Positions 25,424 to 34,085 of a stretch of 64,000 nucleotides of DNA are shown here, one piece after another. The translations under genes were made by a program, and so were the position numbers. Location: positions 1 through 64,000 of the forward strand of contig JAHJSA010000071.1 in assembly GCA_018830645.1 (NCBI GenBank). Reading direction: 5' to 3'. The stretch is from Actinomycetota bacterium. GTDB taxonomy: Bacteria > Actinomycetota > Thermoleophilia > RBG-16-64-13. How positions within the stretch are numbered: position 1 is the stretch's first letter; each line of letters begins with the position of its first letter. Under the pieces are notes generated by a model, which did no database searches, was not told where the DNA came from, and saw nothing but the letters and a program-made list of their open reading frames with translations.

Positions 25424-26121
25424 CCGCCAGACCGGCACCACCACCCGCCTCAGCGTCTCCTCCGGGGGGACCCAGGGGGACGGCGGGCCGTATGGGTCGT
25501 CTTTCCCCTCCATCTCCGCCGACGGCCGCTACGTGGTCTTCGAATCCGACGCCTCCAACCTGGTCCCGGGGGACACGAACGGGCGTTACGACATCTTCCT
25601 CCGCGACCGCCAGACCGACACCACCACCCGCCTCAGCGTCTCCTCCGCAGGGACACAGGGGAACGACTCGTCGCTTGCCCCCTCCATCTCCGCCGACGGC
25701 CGCTACGTGGTCTTCGAATCCGACGCCTCCAACCTGGTCCCGGGGGACACGAACGGGCGTTACGACATCTTCCTCCGCGACCGCCAGACCGGCACCACCA
25801 CCCGCCTCAACGTCTCCTCCACAGGGACCCAGGGGAACGGCGTGTCGGGGCGACCCTCCATCTCCGCCGACGGCCGCTACGTGGCTTTCAACTCCGACGC
25901 CTCCAACCTGGTCCCGGGGGACACGAACGGGCGTAACGACATCTTCCTCCGCGACCGCCAGACCGGCACCACCACCCGCCTCAGCGTCTCCTCCACAGGG
26001 GTCCAAGGGGACGGCCATTCGTATGACCCCTTCATCTCCGCCGACGGCCGCTACGTGGCTTTCAACTCCCACGCCACCACCCTGGTCCCGGGGGATACGA
26101 ACGGGAAGCAGGATATCTTCC
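25306..26121 (+). repeat. 174-bp coding tandem repeats
   Basis: The block CATCTCCGCCGACGG recurs at 25306, 25511, 25685, 25859 and 26033. The last three intervals are exactly 174 bp; the first is 205 bp because of 9 extra coding bases and a 22-bp insertion containing the nine-G tract. Near-identity between copies indicates recent duplication or gene conversion. Confidence 0.85.
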
Positions 26122-27047
26122 TGGCAGCTACCGGCATCAGAACCGGGCCTTCCCCCACCTACCAAGACTTCACCGGCACCGACCGCTACCAGACCGCCAT
26201 CCTGATCTCGAAGCACGCCTACCCCACAGGAGCCCCGGCCGTCTTCCTGGTGAAGGGAGACAACTTCCCCGACGCTCTGGCCGCAGCTCCCCTGGCCGCG
26301 GCGTATGGAGGCCCGGTGGTCATCACCCCCCCCACCGGTCTCACCCCCGCCATCACGACCGAGTTGAAACGCCTCAACCCGAACAAGGTCTTCTTCATCG
26401 GACTCCCCGACACGGTGAAGCCCGGTATCAGAGCGGCCCTTCCCGCTCTCACCGCAGCGCAGATCATCACCATCCGTGGCACCGACCGCTACCACACCGC
26501 CGTCCTCCTCGCCGAAGAACTCCGCAAGAAGCTCGGCACCGTGGAGGGGGTGGTGCTCGCCGCCGGGGACAACTTCCCCGACGCCCTCTCCGTGGCACCG
26601 CTCGCCGCCAAGAAGGGCTGGGCCATCCTCCTCACCCCGCAGGCCGGTATGCTGCCCACGGTGACCGCGGACGAGGTCGGAGTACTCGGGGTGACCGAAG
26701 GAGTGGTGGTGGGCACCTGGGTCGAACTCCCCTCCCAGGTGACCGGGGTCACCAAGCTGGTTGGCACCGATCGCTACGACACCAGTGCGAAAGTGGCCGC
26801 CTACGCCAAGAGCCAGGGACTCTCCTTCGCCCACGTCGCTCTCACCAAGGGAGACAACTACCCCGACGCCTTGGTGGTGGCTCCGTATCTGGTGGGAGAC
26901 GGAGGTATCCTCTTCCTCACCACGCTGACCGCACTCCCCAAACCCATCCGGGATACCTTGATCGCGAATGCCAGTGACATAATGACCCTCGACTTCGTGG
27001 GTCTCGGGTCTGCCATCCAGCCGGAGGTGAAGGGGATCGTGAAGTAG
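25407..27047 (+). CDS. Beta-propeller/cell-wall-binding-repeat-2 surface protein, 5' part out of frame
   Basis: The frame covers four further propeller-type repeats of 58 residues (each with SISADGRYV and NLVPGDTNGR, then DIFLRDRQTGTTTRL). Three cell-wall-binding repeat 2 units follow (TGTDRYQTAI/KGDNFPDALAA, RGTDRYHTAV/AGDNFPDALSV, VGTDRYDTSA/KGDNYPDALVV) up to the C-terminus. CWB2 units anchor proteins to Gram-positive cell walls; the propeller is TolB/WD40-like and faces outward. As sequenced it lacks its own start: the first usable one is a GTG at 25533, but the export signal lies in the frame before the nine-G tract. Either the gene is off, phase-variable, or the tract length is misread. 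Confidence 0.8.
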   Translation, partial: DIFLRDRQTGTTTRLSVSSGGTQGDGGPYGSSFPSISADGRYVVFESDASNLVPGDTNGRYDIFLRDRQTDTTTRLSVSSAGTQGNDSSLAPSISADGRYVVFESDASNLVPGDTNGRYDIFLRDRQTGTTTRLNVSSTGTQGNGVSGRPSISADGRYVAFNSDASNLVPGDTNGRNDIFLRDRQTGTTTRLSVSSTGVQGDGHSYDPFISADGRYVAFNSHATTLVPGDTNGKQDIFLAATGIRTGPSPTYQDFTGTDRYQTAILISKHAYPTGAPAVFLVKGDNFPDALAAAPLAAAYGGPVVITPPTGLTPAITTELKRLNPNKVFFIGLPDTVKPGIRAALPALTAAQIITIRGTDRYHTAVLLAEELRKKLGTVEGVVLAAGDNFPDALSVAPLAAKKGWAILLTPQAGMLPTVTADEVGVLGVTEGVVVGTWVELPSQVTGVTKLVGTDRYDTSAKVAAYAKSQGLSFAHVALTKGDNYPDALVVAPYLVGDGGILFLTTLTALPKPIRDTLIANASDIMTLDFVGLGSAIQPEVKGIVK

Positions 27048-27263
27048 GGGAGGGATGGGCATCGGCCCAGTCGGAATGGTGAGTCCCGCCGAGCTGAGTA
27101 CCGAGTTGCCCAGACGCGGGCCCTGAGCAAACGGCGACGCGACGTGCTCATCGTGTCAATTCCCGATAGGATACTATTGGGTTTGCGTCCTGCGGGACGA
27201 ACTGTCGTCCTGGTCGGAGGACCGAGGTATCTGAGACCCAAGAACTGAGGAAGGACACTGCTC

Positions 27264-27542
27264 TTGGACTCCCGCATCCCCGCCATGGCCTGCAACTTCC
27301 TCGATTACTCCCTCTTCACCCAGCCTGGGGAGAAGCTTCTTCTCGAAGTGGAGCCGGGCTGCGAAGAGCTCAGTTGGGGGCCCAAGACCGGAGTCTACGC
27401 CTGGGGAGCTCAGCCCTTGTTCGAGCTCGTGGACCCTTCCCTGTGCGGAGCCCAGCTCCTCGGGGCAGTGAGGGAGCAGATGGACCTGGAATGGGGCTGG
27501 CGTCCAGCCCGGGTGAAAGAGATGGGCGTACGTCGGGCATGA
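27264..27542 (+). CDS. Small protein of unknown function
   Basis: 92 residues from a TTG start with GAGGAAGGA upstream. The sequence (MDSRIPAMACNFLDYSLFTQ ... EWGWRPARVKEMG) has four Trp and three Cys and matches no family I know. Its stop overlaps the start of another small frame (ATGA at 27539). The overlap and the ribosome-binding site argue that the pair is real, but location beside a decayed transposase calls for caution. Confidence 0.4.
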   Translation: MDSRIPAMACNFLDYSLFTQPGEKLLLEVEPGCEELSWGPKTGVYAWGAQPLFELVDPSLCGAQLLGAVREQMDLEWGWRPARVKEMGVRRA

Positions 27543-27679
27543 GCACGAAGCAGAAGGCCAAGCGTCTCCTCGGAACGGCGCTGGTCAAAGTCGGCCTCCT
27601 GGACAAGGCGGCGACGGGTGCCCCGCGCCGGATGACTGAAGCCACTCCCGCAGCGAAACCTCAGACCGGGGTTCCGTAG
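27539..27679 (+). CDS. 46-residue basic peptide of unknown function
   Basis: ATG overlaps the previous stop. The N-terminal half is a basic amphipathic-looking helix (MSTKQKAKRLLGTALVKVG) and the rest is Thr/Ala/Pro-rich. No family recognised; could be spurious. Confidence 0.3.
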   Translation: MSTKQKAKRLLGTALVKVGLLDKAATGAPRRMTEATPAAKPQTGVP

Positions 27680-27782
27680 CTGATGCCGCCACTAGTCCAC
27701 CAAATACCGCCTCTGAGCAGGGGAAAAGTGCGATCGCACGCCGAGAGGGCGTGTATCTAGGGAAGAAGGGTGTCCCGCGGGG

Positions 27783-28997
27783 TCAGGAGGCTTCGGCTGA
27801 GGGGGTGAGCTCCTGAATCCTCGGAGGCTCGGGGAGTTCCAGTGTGCCGAGGATAGCCCGCTGTTTCGCCGTGACCTCGGTGCGCTGCCGGAAGGTGCCC
27901 GCCGCTCCCTGGAAGGTTCCGAGGTGGAGCCGCTCGAGTTCCCGCCGCAGATTCGGCCAGGTGTCGGAGCAACTGGTCTCCGCAATCCTGATGAGGAGCA
28001 ACGCCAACCAGCAGAGGAGCACATGCGCCCGGATGCGATCTTCCTTTCTGTGGTAGACAGGCCGCAGGTCGAGGACCTGCTTCATGTCCCGCCAGCCCCG
28101 CTCCACCTCCAGGAGCTGTTTGTAGCCGAGGGCCATATCCTCGGCCGAGAGGGAGGGGTCGCTGGAACGCAGGAGATACTTGCCGTCGAGCTTCTCCTCG
28201 GCGGCAATAGCCTGCGCGTCTGTGCGCAAGAGGCCGCCTGCAGTCGTGCGCAGATAGCGGGCCAGACCGGGCTTGGTGGAGATGACTCCCCGCAGCTCCG
28301 CCCGCTTGGTCGGGGAGAGTCTGTCGGAGCCTGCGATCATGTCGGAGAGGTGGGCGCAGAGGTTGGCGCGGACGGCGGCGTCCCTCTCGGCCGCTTCGGG
28401 GTTGTAGCAGATGACGAAGCGCTCCCCTTCGGCGATCTTGACCTCCTTCACCCGCAGGTTCAGGGCCACCTCCTGGTAGCGGCCCGCCCGGGAGAGGGCG
28501 GCCTTCGCGGCGGCGGAGCCCGAGCGGAGCTTCTCCCCGATGATGTAGTGGTGGTCGCCCCGGCGAAGGTAGCGGCGGTTCAGAGCAGAGGAGAAGCCCC
28601 GGTCCGCCACCCAGACGATGCGGGCGAGCGTCCAGTCCCGCAGGTCCTCCTTCACCTGGCGGATGAGGGCGGAGTCGGCGGTGTTGCCGGGCCAGGACCA
28701 CACTCTCACCGGGATGCCCTCCCTGGTCACGGCTATACCGACGACAATCTGGGGGAGATCGTCCCGGTGGTCCTTGCCCTTGCCGTAGGTGCGGAAGCCC
28801 GCAGAGGTGCCGTCCCGGTCCTCCCCCTCCCCTTCACCGTCAGGTAGGGGCGCACGGCGGCGGCCACGTTCGTCCCGGGCGACCGGCTCGTCCGCCTCGT
28901 CCCGGCAGAAGTAGGTGGAGGTGGTGTCCTCTTTCCGGACTCGGACGTGGTTCTCAATCGCCTGCCTAATTGCCTCCGAGACGGGAACACCGCTCAT
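27783..28997 (-). pseudogene. IS1634/IS4-type transposase, N-terminally truncated
   Basis: 404 residues of a DDE transposase whose complete family members are about 550. The catalytic core is visible: the first Asp region KEDTTSTYF, the conserved block RDDLPQIVVGIAVTREGIPV, the second Asp in VADRGFSS, and the Glu-bearing C-terminal helix YHRKEDRIRAHVLLCWLALL. The N-terminal DNA-binding part (about 150 residues) is absent: upstream of 28997 the sequence is unrelated. Inverted repeats of the element were not identified. Probably inactive. Confidence 0.75.
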
Positions 28998-29167
28998 CGG
29001 CCCTCATATTCGGCCCGAACTGGTCTGACACTCCGCACAGCTCTCCAGTCTTCCGACTCGACGGGCTCGGGAACTCCCGAAGCGCAATCTCCACCGCGGC
29101 TGGCACTTACGGCTACCGACGCGTCCGGAACATCCCACGCAGTGAAGGAGGGGCAGTCCAGCTTCAT

Positions 29168-30217
29168 TCATGGTTTGGGCCGCTTGAGTCCCTTCGGTCG
29201 CGGCAGCTTCTGCATCTCTCTGGCGGCCCGCTCGAAATCTGCATCGACGGGACGGGGCTGCGCGTCGACCACCGCGCGGTAGCGGTCGTACTCTTGTTCC
29301 GCCTTGGCCCTGGCCGTGTCGGCCGAGATCATCCCGGCGTGATCCAACAGCTCGCGCCCGGAGATCTTCAGGAACGCGTCGAGCTTCTCGATCCAGTTGC
29401 TCATCGTCATCGGCCTGCGTTCGAGTGCCTGGAGCTCAGCGAACTCGAGGTAGAGGTTCACGATCCGGTTCAGCGTCTGCAATTCTTCCTCGTTCAGATA
29501 GTTCTTGGCCACAGAGACATCTTCCCTGCGGATGATCCCCCCGGGGCGCGTGGTCGCGAGCCTCATCAACGGCAGGGTGGCGTCGGCCCGCTGATGGATC
29601 ACTTCCGCCGCCGTGTGGCCGTGAGTGGCCCAGTGCATCTTGTTCTGCACGGTCGCGAAGAACTGCTGTGACAACTCGGTGTTCGGCGCGTAGTCGACGC
29701 TCGTCGCGTAGATGTCCAGAACTTTCTGGTAGAAGCGTCGCTCCGAGGAGCGGATGTCGCGGATGCGCTCGAGCAGCTCGTCGAAGTAATCCGTCTGCCC
29801 CTTGCCCGGCGGGTTCTTGAGCCGCTCGTCGTCCATCGTGAAGCCCTTGACGAGATACTCGGTTAACCGCGCCGTAGCCCACTGGCGGAACTGCGTGCCG
29901 CGGTGGCTGCGCACGCGGTATCCGACGGCGAGGATACCCTCCAGCCGGTAGTGCTCCACTTCGCGGGTGACTTGGCGCGCGCCCTCCCGACGAACTATCC
30001 GGAATTTCCGGATAGTTGCCTCCCGGCTCAATTCACCTTCCTCAATAATGTTCAACAGATGCTCATTGACCGTCCGCACGTCCTTTTGGAACAGCTCCGC
30101 GATGAGCGCCTGCGTCAGCCAGATCGTTTCATCTTCGAATCGGCACTGAATGCGTGTTCGACCGTCCTCCGTCTGGTAGAGGACGATGCTGGATGTAGTC
30201 GGCTCGTTGTCGGGCAT
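29168..30217 (-). CDS. rhuM: RhuM family protein
   Basis: 349 residues. The N-terminal half has the RhuM signature: IWLTQALIAELFQKDVRTVNEHLLNI, a KilA-N/winged-helix-like DNA-binding segment, then EGILAVGYRVRSHRGTQFRQWAT. The C-terminal half carries the virulence-RhuM domain (SEQ..NKMHWATHGHTAAEVI). RhuM genes occur widely in defence and restriction loci; molecular role unresolved. ATG at 30217 lies two bases after the YgjP-type gene's stop, so it is the last gene of the restriction operon. Confidence 0.85.
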   Translation of the reverse strand: MPDNEPTTSSIVLYQTEDGRTRIQCRFEDETIWLTQALIAELFQKDVRTVNEHLLNIIEEGELSREATIRKFRIVRREGARQVTREVEHYRLEGILAVGYRVRSHRGTQFRQWATARLTEYLVKGFTMDDERLKNPPGKGQTDYFDELLERIRDIRSSERRFYQKVLDIYATSVDYAPNTELSQQFFATVQNKMHWATHGHTAAEVIHQRADATLPLMRLATTRPGGIIRREDVSVAKNYLNEEELQTLNRIVNLYLEFAELQALERRPMTMSNWIEKLDAFLKISGRELLDHAGMISADTARAKAEQEYDRYRAVVDAQPRPVDADFERAAREMQKLPRPKGLKRPKP

Positions 30218-30219
30218 GG

Positions 30220-30936
30220 TCAATATCCCCACCGCTCATGCCTCGCCGGAAGGCGGTTGAGCATGTCCCGCGTGTCTCGCCAGGTGGGCATGAAGCGATC
30301 CATCTCCGTCAGGAACCGCGCATTGTGCGTCGACTCCAGCAGGTGGACCATCTCGTGCACGACGACGTATTCGAGGCACTCCTGGGGCTTCTTGGCGAGT
30401 TCTGTGTTCAGGCGGATGGTCCGCGCCGTCGGGTTGCAGCTCCCCCACTTGGTCTTCATCTGCCGCACGAAGAAACCGGCCACGGTGACCTGGAGCCGAG
30501 GTTCCCAGGCTTCAATCAGGGGCGCGACTGCCGCCTTCAGGATCTGGCGATACCAGGCGGCAACGACCGCTTCTCGTGTCTCGCGGTCCGCGCCGGGGCG
30601 AACACGCAGTAGCAGGGTGCCGTGCTTCGTCTGAACACGGGGGGCGGCGTTCTCCTCTACCACCTTGAGCAGATAGCGTCTCCCCCATACATAGTGGCTC
30701 TCTCGGTCAACATACTCGCGCGGGCTCTCCCGATCCTGGTCGCGCAGCTTCTTCTGCTGCCGCCTGATCCAGCCGAGCCTGGAGATCGCGAACACCCGGA
30801 TCGTTTCCATGCTCATGCGCCGCGGGGCCGAGACGCGCACCCGGCCCGTCGGGGGATAGACGCTCAGATGGACGTTCTTTATGTCCTTCAGGACGACGTC
30901 CACCACGATGTCGTCCAGCTTGATCTGCGACACCAT
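30220..30936 (-). CDS. YgjP-type (DUF45/M48-like) metallopeptidase
   Basis: 238 residues. The zinc site is VVVHEMVHLLESTHNARF (HExxH), and upstream stands the family's MKTKWGSCNPTARTIRLN motif. These SprT/WLM-related proteins are frequently fused to or adjacent to type I restriction subunits, especially HsdR. The ATG at 30936 shares one base with the hsdR stop (TGATG), so the two are tightly coupled. Whether it processes a protein of the restriction complex is unknown. Confidence 0.9.
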   Translation of the reverse strand: MVSQIKLDDIVVDVVLKDIKNVHLSVYPPTGRVRVSAPRRMSMETIRVFAISRLGWIRRQQKKLRDQDRESPREYVDRESHYVWGRRYLLKVVEENAAPRVQTKHGTLLLRVRPGADRETREAVVAAWYRQILKAAVAPLIEAWEPRLQVTVAGFFVRQMKTKWGSCNPTARTIRLNTELAKKPQECLEYVVVHEMVHLLESTHNARFLTEMDRFMPTWRDTRDMLNRLPARHERWGY

Positions 30937-33900
30937 CAGTACTCGCCCTGCGCCTTGATGATCAGGAAGATCCGCTCCACCTCGGCCTCGTCGCCGAGGA
31001 TGCCCCACAGTGCACGCTTGACGACGTTCTCGCGAGCAAGCACACCTCGCCAGTCGTCCGGGGCCACCTCCTTCACGGCGCAGTCGATCTCGAGGGCACG
31101 GTCCAGCACCGGGTCCCCCGTGATCGCGTAATCGCCTCGCGGTTCGGGCTCTGGCGCTTCCGGCTCTTCCGGCGCTCCGGCCGCCCGCGCTGGTGTGGCG
31201 CCGCCCGTTCTCAGATTGTTGTAGAGTGCGCGGAGCCCCGGGCTGCGCTTCAGCTGCTCGGGAGTATCCTCCGCGTGGCCCGCTTCGGTCCTCATCGCCA
31301 GCTCGCCGATGCGCTTGAGGTATTCCTCGTACGCGATGGCATTGGCCTTCCGGGCGGCGATGATCTCGTCGAGTAGGGTCGACATCTTCTCATAGTAGGC
31401 CGGGTCGGCCAGGTGTTCCTTGATGATCTTGCGGCGCACGTTGTTCTCGATGGTCTCGGCGATGGCGTCCTTGTTGCCCCGCAGGCCACCGAGTTGCGAG
31501 GTGATGGCCTGGGCGATGCCGGTCTTCACGATCAGCTCGAGCAGTGTCATGTTGTCGAAGGGCGAGATCGTTCGCGGTTCGTCGGCCTCGATGTAGGTGT
31601 CGATGAGGTGCCGCATGTCGGCCTCGTAGGCTTTGAGATCGAGACTCTCGCCACTCGCCCTGCGGATGATCTCGCGCACGTTCAGGTAGTGGTCGAGCTG
31701 CTTCTTGAGGCGGATGATGTTGGCGGCGCTGTAGCCGGCGGGCTCCAGTTCGTCGGCGATGTTGGCGTAGGCGCGCACCAGAGCGACGGTCGCCTTGTAG
31801 AGCGCGACCCGCTGCGGCTCCCGCGCCTGCAGGTCCTCCGGGATCTCCGTGTTGCCGCAGAAGTAGTGGATGTGCTCCAGCTCGCCCTTGGGCGGCTCGA
31901 CCGGTTCGCAGAGGAGGGCCAGAGTTTCGATGGCGCCGTCGAGGCGTTCCTTGCCCTTCTTCAGGCGGTCCTGCAGCAGCACTTCGGGCTCCACCCCGCC
32001 CGCGCTGTGATCGAGCTCCGAGGTGTAGACGGCGATGGCGTTCTCCACCTTCTTGAACAGATCCTTGTAGTCCACGATGAAGCCGAAGTCCTTGTCGTCC
32101 CCGTCCAGGCGGTTGACACGACAGATGGCCTGGAAGAGGCCGTGGTCCTGCATGGACTTGTCGATGTAGAGATAGGTGCAGGGGGGCGCGTCGAAGCCGG
32201 TGAGCAGTTTGTCCACCACGACCAGCAACTTCATGTTCGCCGGTTCCTTGACGAAGAGCGCCTTGGCCTGCTCCTCGTAGGTCTCGGTCTTGGTCGTGCC
32301 CGGCGTGGCGTCGACGTCTTTCAACACATCATTGTAGGTGCTGAAGATGAACTGCCTGTCGGTCTCGGTGTTGGCGCCGGTCTCCTCCAGCGACACGTCC
32401 CCGGCCTGCGGGTTGTACGACGTCACCACCGCGCACTTCCCCCTGAACGGCGTCTTCTGGAAGAGCGCGAAGTACCTGCACGCCTCGTGGATGCTGGAGG
32501 CCACCAGGATCGCGTTGCCCCGTTCGCTCGAGAGGCGCGGCTTGACGCTGAAGTCGAAGACGATGTCGCTCACCACCCGCTCCATGCGTGACCTGGAGCT
32601 GAGTACGTTCTGCATCGTGCCCCACTGCTTCTTCAGCTCGTCCTTCTGCCAGTCGTTCAGGCCCTTCGTCTTGGCCTCGAACCAGGCGTCGATCTTGTCT
32701 TCGGAGCCGAGCCGCTGATCTATGTCGCGTGCCTCGTAGACGAGGTCGAGGATGACCCCGTCCTCGACGCCCTCGCTGAACTTGTAGGTGTGGATGTAGC
32801 CGCCGAACACCTCCAGGCTGGTCTGGGCGTCCTTCTTGAGCAGCGGGGTGCCGGTGAAGCCGATGAACACCGCGTTCGGCATCATCGCCTTCATCACCCG
32901 GTGCAGCCGGCCGCTCTGGGTGCGGTGGCACTCGTCCACGAACACGAACACCTCGCCCACGGTGGGGCTGGGCTGGGCTTCCAGCTCCCGGATGAAGGCG
33001 TCGAAGTCGTCCACGTCCTGCCGACCGAACTTGTGCACCAGCGAGCAGAGCAGGCGTGGCGTGGCTTGGCCGAGCTGCGCCATGAGGTCGCGACCGCTGC
33101 TGGTGCGTTTGATGGCTTCGCCCGCCTCGGTGAAGACGCGCTCGATCTGTTTGTCGAGCTCGTCGCGGTCGGTGATGACGGCCACGCGGGCGTTGGGGTT
33201 GTTCTCCAGGATCCACTTGGCGAGCAGCACCATGACGATGCTCTTGCCGCTCCCCTGCGTGTGCCAGATGATGCCGCCCTTCTTCTGGAGGGCACTCTCC
33301 TGCGCGGCTTTCACACCGAAGTACTGGTGCGCCCGCGGCAGCTTCTTCACGCCACCGTCGAAGAGCACGAAGTCGTGCATCAGCTCGATCAGCCGGTCCT
33401 TGCGACACATCTTGAGCAGGTACTTGTCGAGCTTGAAGCGGCTGTCGTCGTGCTCGTCCTCCTTCCACCGAAGGAAGTACTTCTCGGGCGTGCCGATGGC
33501 GCCGTACTGCAGACCCTCGGAGTCGTTACCGGCGAAGACGAGCTGCACCGTGCTGAAGAACCAGGCGTTGAACTCAGGCAGCTGGTTGGAGAGGTTCTGG
33601 CGGATGCCGTGGCCGATACTCACGCGGCTGTTCTTCAGCTCCAGCACGCCGACGGCGATGCCGTTCACGTACATGACGATGTCGGGCCGCCGCTCGTAGT
33701 TCCCCTTGAGCGTCACTTCCTCGGCGATGGCGAAGTCGTTCGCCTCCGGGTCGGCCCAGTCGAAGAGGTGGACGGTCTCCGTCACCTTGCCGGCCTCGGT
33801 CTTCACCGGCACGCCGTAGCGGAGCAGGGTGTAGACAGCCTGGTTGTTGCCGTAGAGCGTGCGACTGTGGCTGCCGGCCTCGGTGCGGAGCCTGTGGAGG

Positions 33901-34085
33901 GCGACGGCGATCTGCTCGGGCGCGTGGCCGCGATCGGTCAGCCAGGCAGTCAGCAAGTCGACTTCGATGTTGCTGTTGGCGTCGCGGTCGGTCCAGTCGC
34001 CGAGGTGGCGGTAGCCCAACTCGTCGCGGAAGAGGGCGACGACGCGGTTCTGGGTGGCCCGTTCGGGTTGGCCGACGAGGGTCAC
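30936..34085 (-). CDS. hsdR: Type I restriction enzyme, R subunit
   Basis: 1049 residues from a GTG at 34085. Near the N-terminus is the PD-(D/E)xK nuclease (RRPDIVMYVNGIAVGVLELKN). The translocase motor follows with Walker A (WHTQGSGKSI), DECH box (FVDECHRTQSG), motif III (GFTGTPLL) and later helicase motifs (LVVVDKLLTGFDAPP, QAICRVNR). The C-terminal third is helical and probably contacts HsdM. It uses ATP to pump DNA and cut it away from the recognition site. I chose this start because it overlaps the preceding stop (GTGA) and the conserved domain begins there; the open upstream extension is a translated 12-bp repeat of the neighbouring gene. Confidence 0.95.
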   Translation of the reverse strand: MTLVGQPERATQNRVVALFRDELGYRHLGDWTDRDANSNIEVDLLTAWLTDRGHAPEQIAVALHRLRTEAGSHSRTLYGNNQAVYTLLRYGVPVKTEAGKVTETVHLFDWADPEANDFAIAEEVTLKGNYERRPDIVMYVNGIAVGVLELKNSRVSIGHGIRQNLSNQLPEFNAWFFSTVQLVFAGNDSEGLQYGAIGTPEKYFLRWKEDEHDDSRFKLDKYLLKMCRKDRLIELMHDFVLFDGGVKKLPRAHQYFGVKAAQESALQKKGGIIWHTQGSGKSIVMVLLAKWILENNPNARVAVITDRDELDKQIERVFTEAGEAIKRTSSGRDLMAQLGQATPRLLCSLVHKFGRQDVDDFDAFIRELEAQPSPTVGEVFVFVDECHRTQSGRLHRVMKAMMPNAVFIGFTGTPLLKKDAQTSLEVFGGYIHTYKFSEGVEDGVILDLVYEARDIDQRLGSEDKIDAWFEAKTKGLNDWQKDELKKQWGTMQNVLSSRSRMERVVSDIVFDFSVKPRLSSERGNAILVASSIHEACRYFALFQKTPFRGKCAVVTSYNPQAGDVSLEETGANTETDRQFIFSTYNDVLKDVDATPGTTKTETYEEQAKALFVKEPANMKLLVVVDKLLTGFDAPPCTYLYIDKSMQDHGLFQAICRVNRLDGDDKDFGFIVDYKDLFKKVENAIAVYTSELDHSAGGVEPEVLLQDRLKKGKERLDGAIETLALLCEPVEPPKGELEHIHYFCGNTEIPEDLQAREPQRVALYKATVALVRAYANIADELEPAGYSAANIIRLKKQLDHYLNVREIIRRASGESLDLKAYEADMRHLIDTYIEADEPRTISPFDNMTLLELIVKTGIAQAITSQLGGLRGNKDAIAETIENNVRRKIIKEHLADPAYYEKMSTLLDEIIAARKANAIAYEEYLKRIGELAMRTEAGHAEDTPEQLKRSPGLRALYNNLRTGGATPARAAGAPEEPEAPEPEPRGDYAITGDPVLDRALEIDCAVKEVAPDDWRGVLARENVVKRALWGILGDEAEVERIFLIIKAQGEY

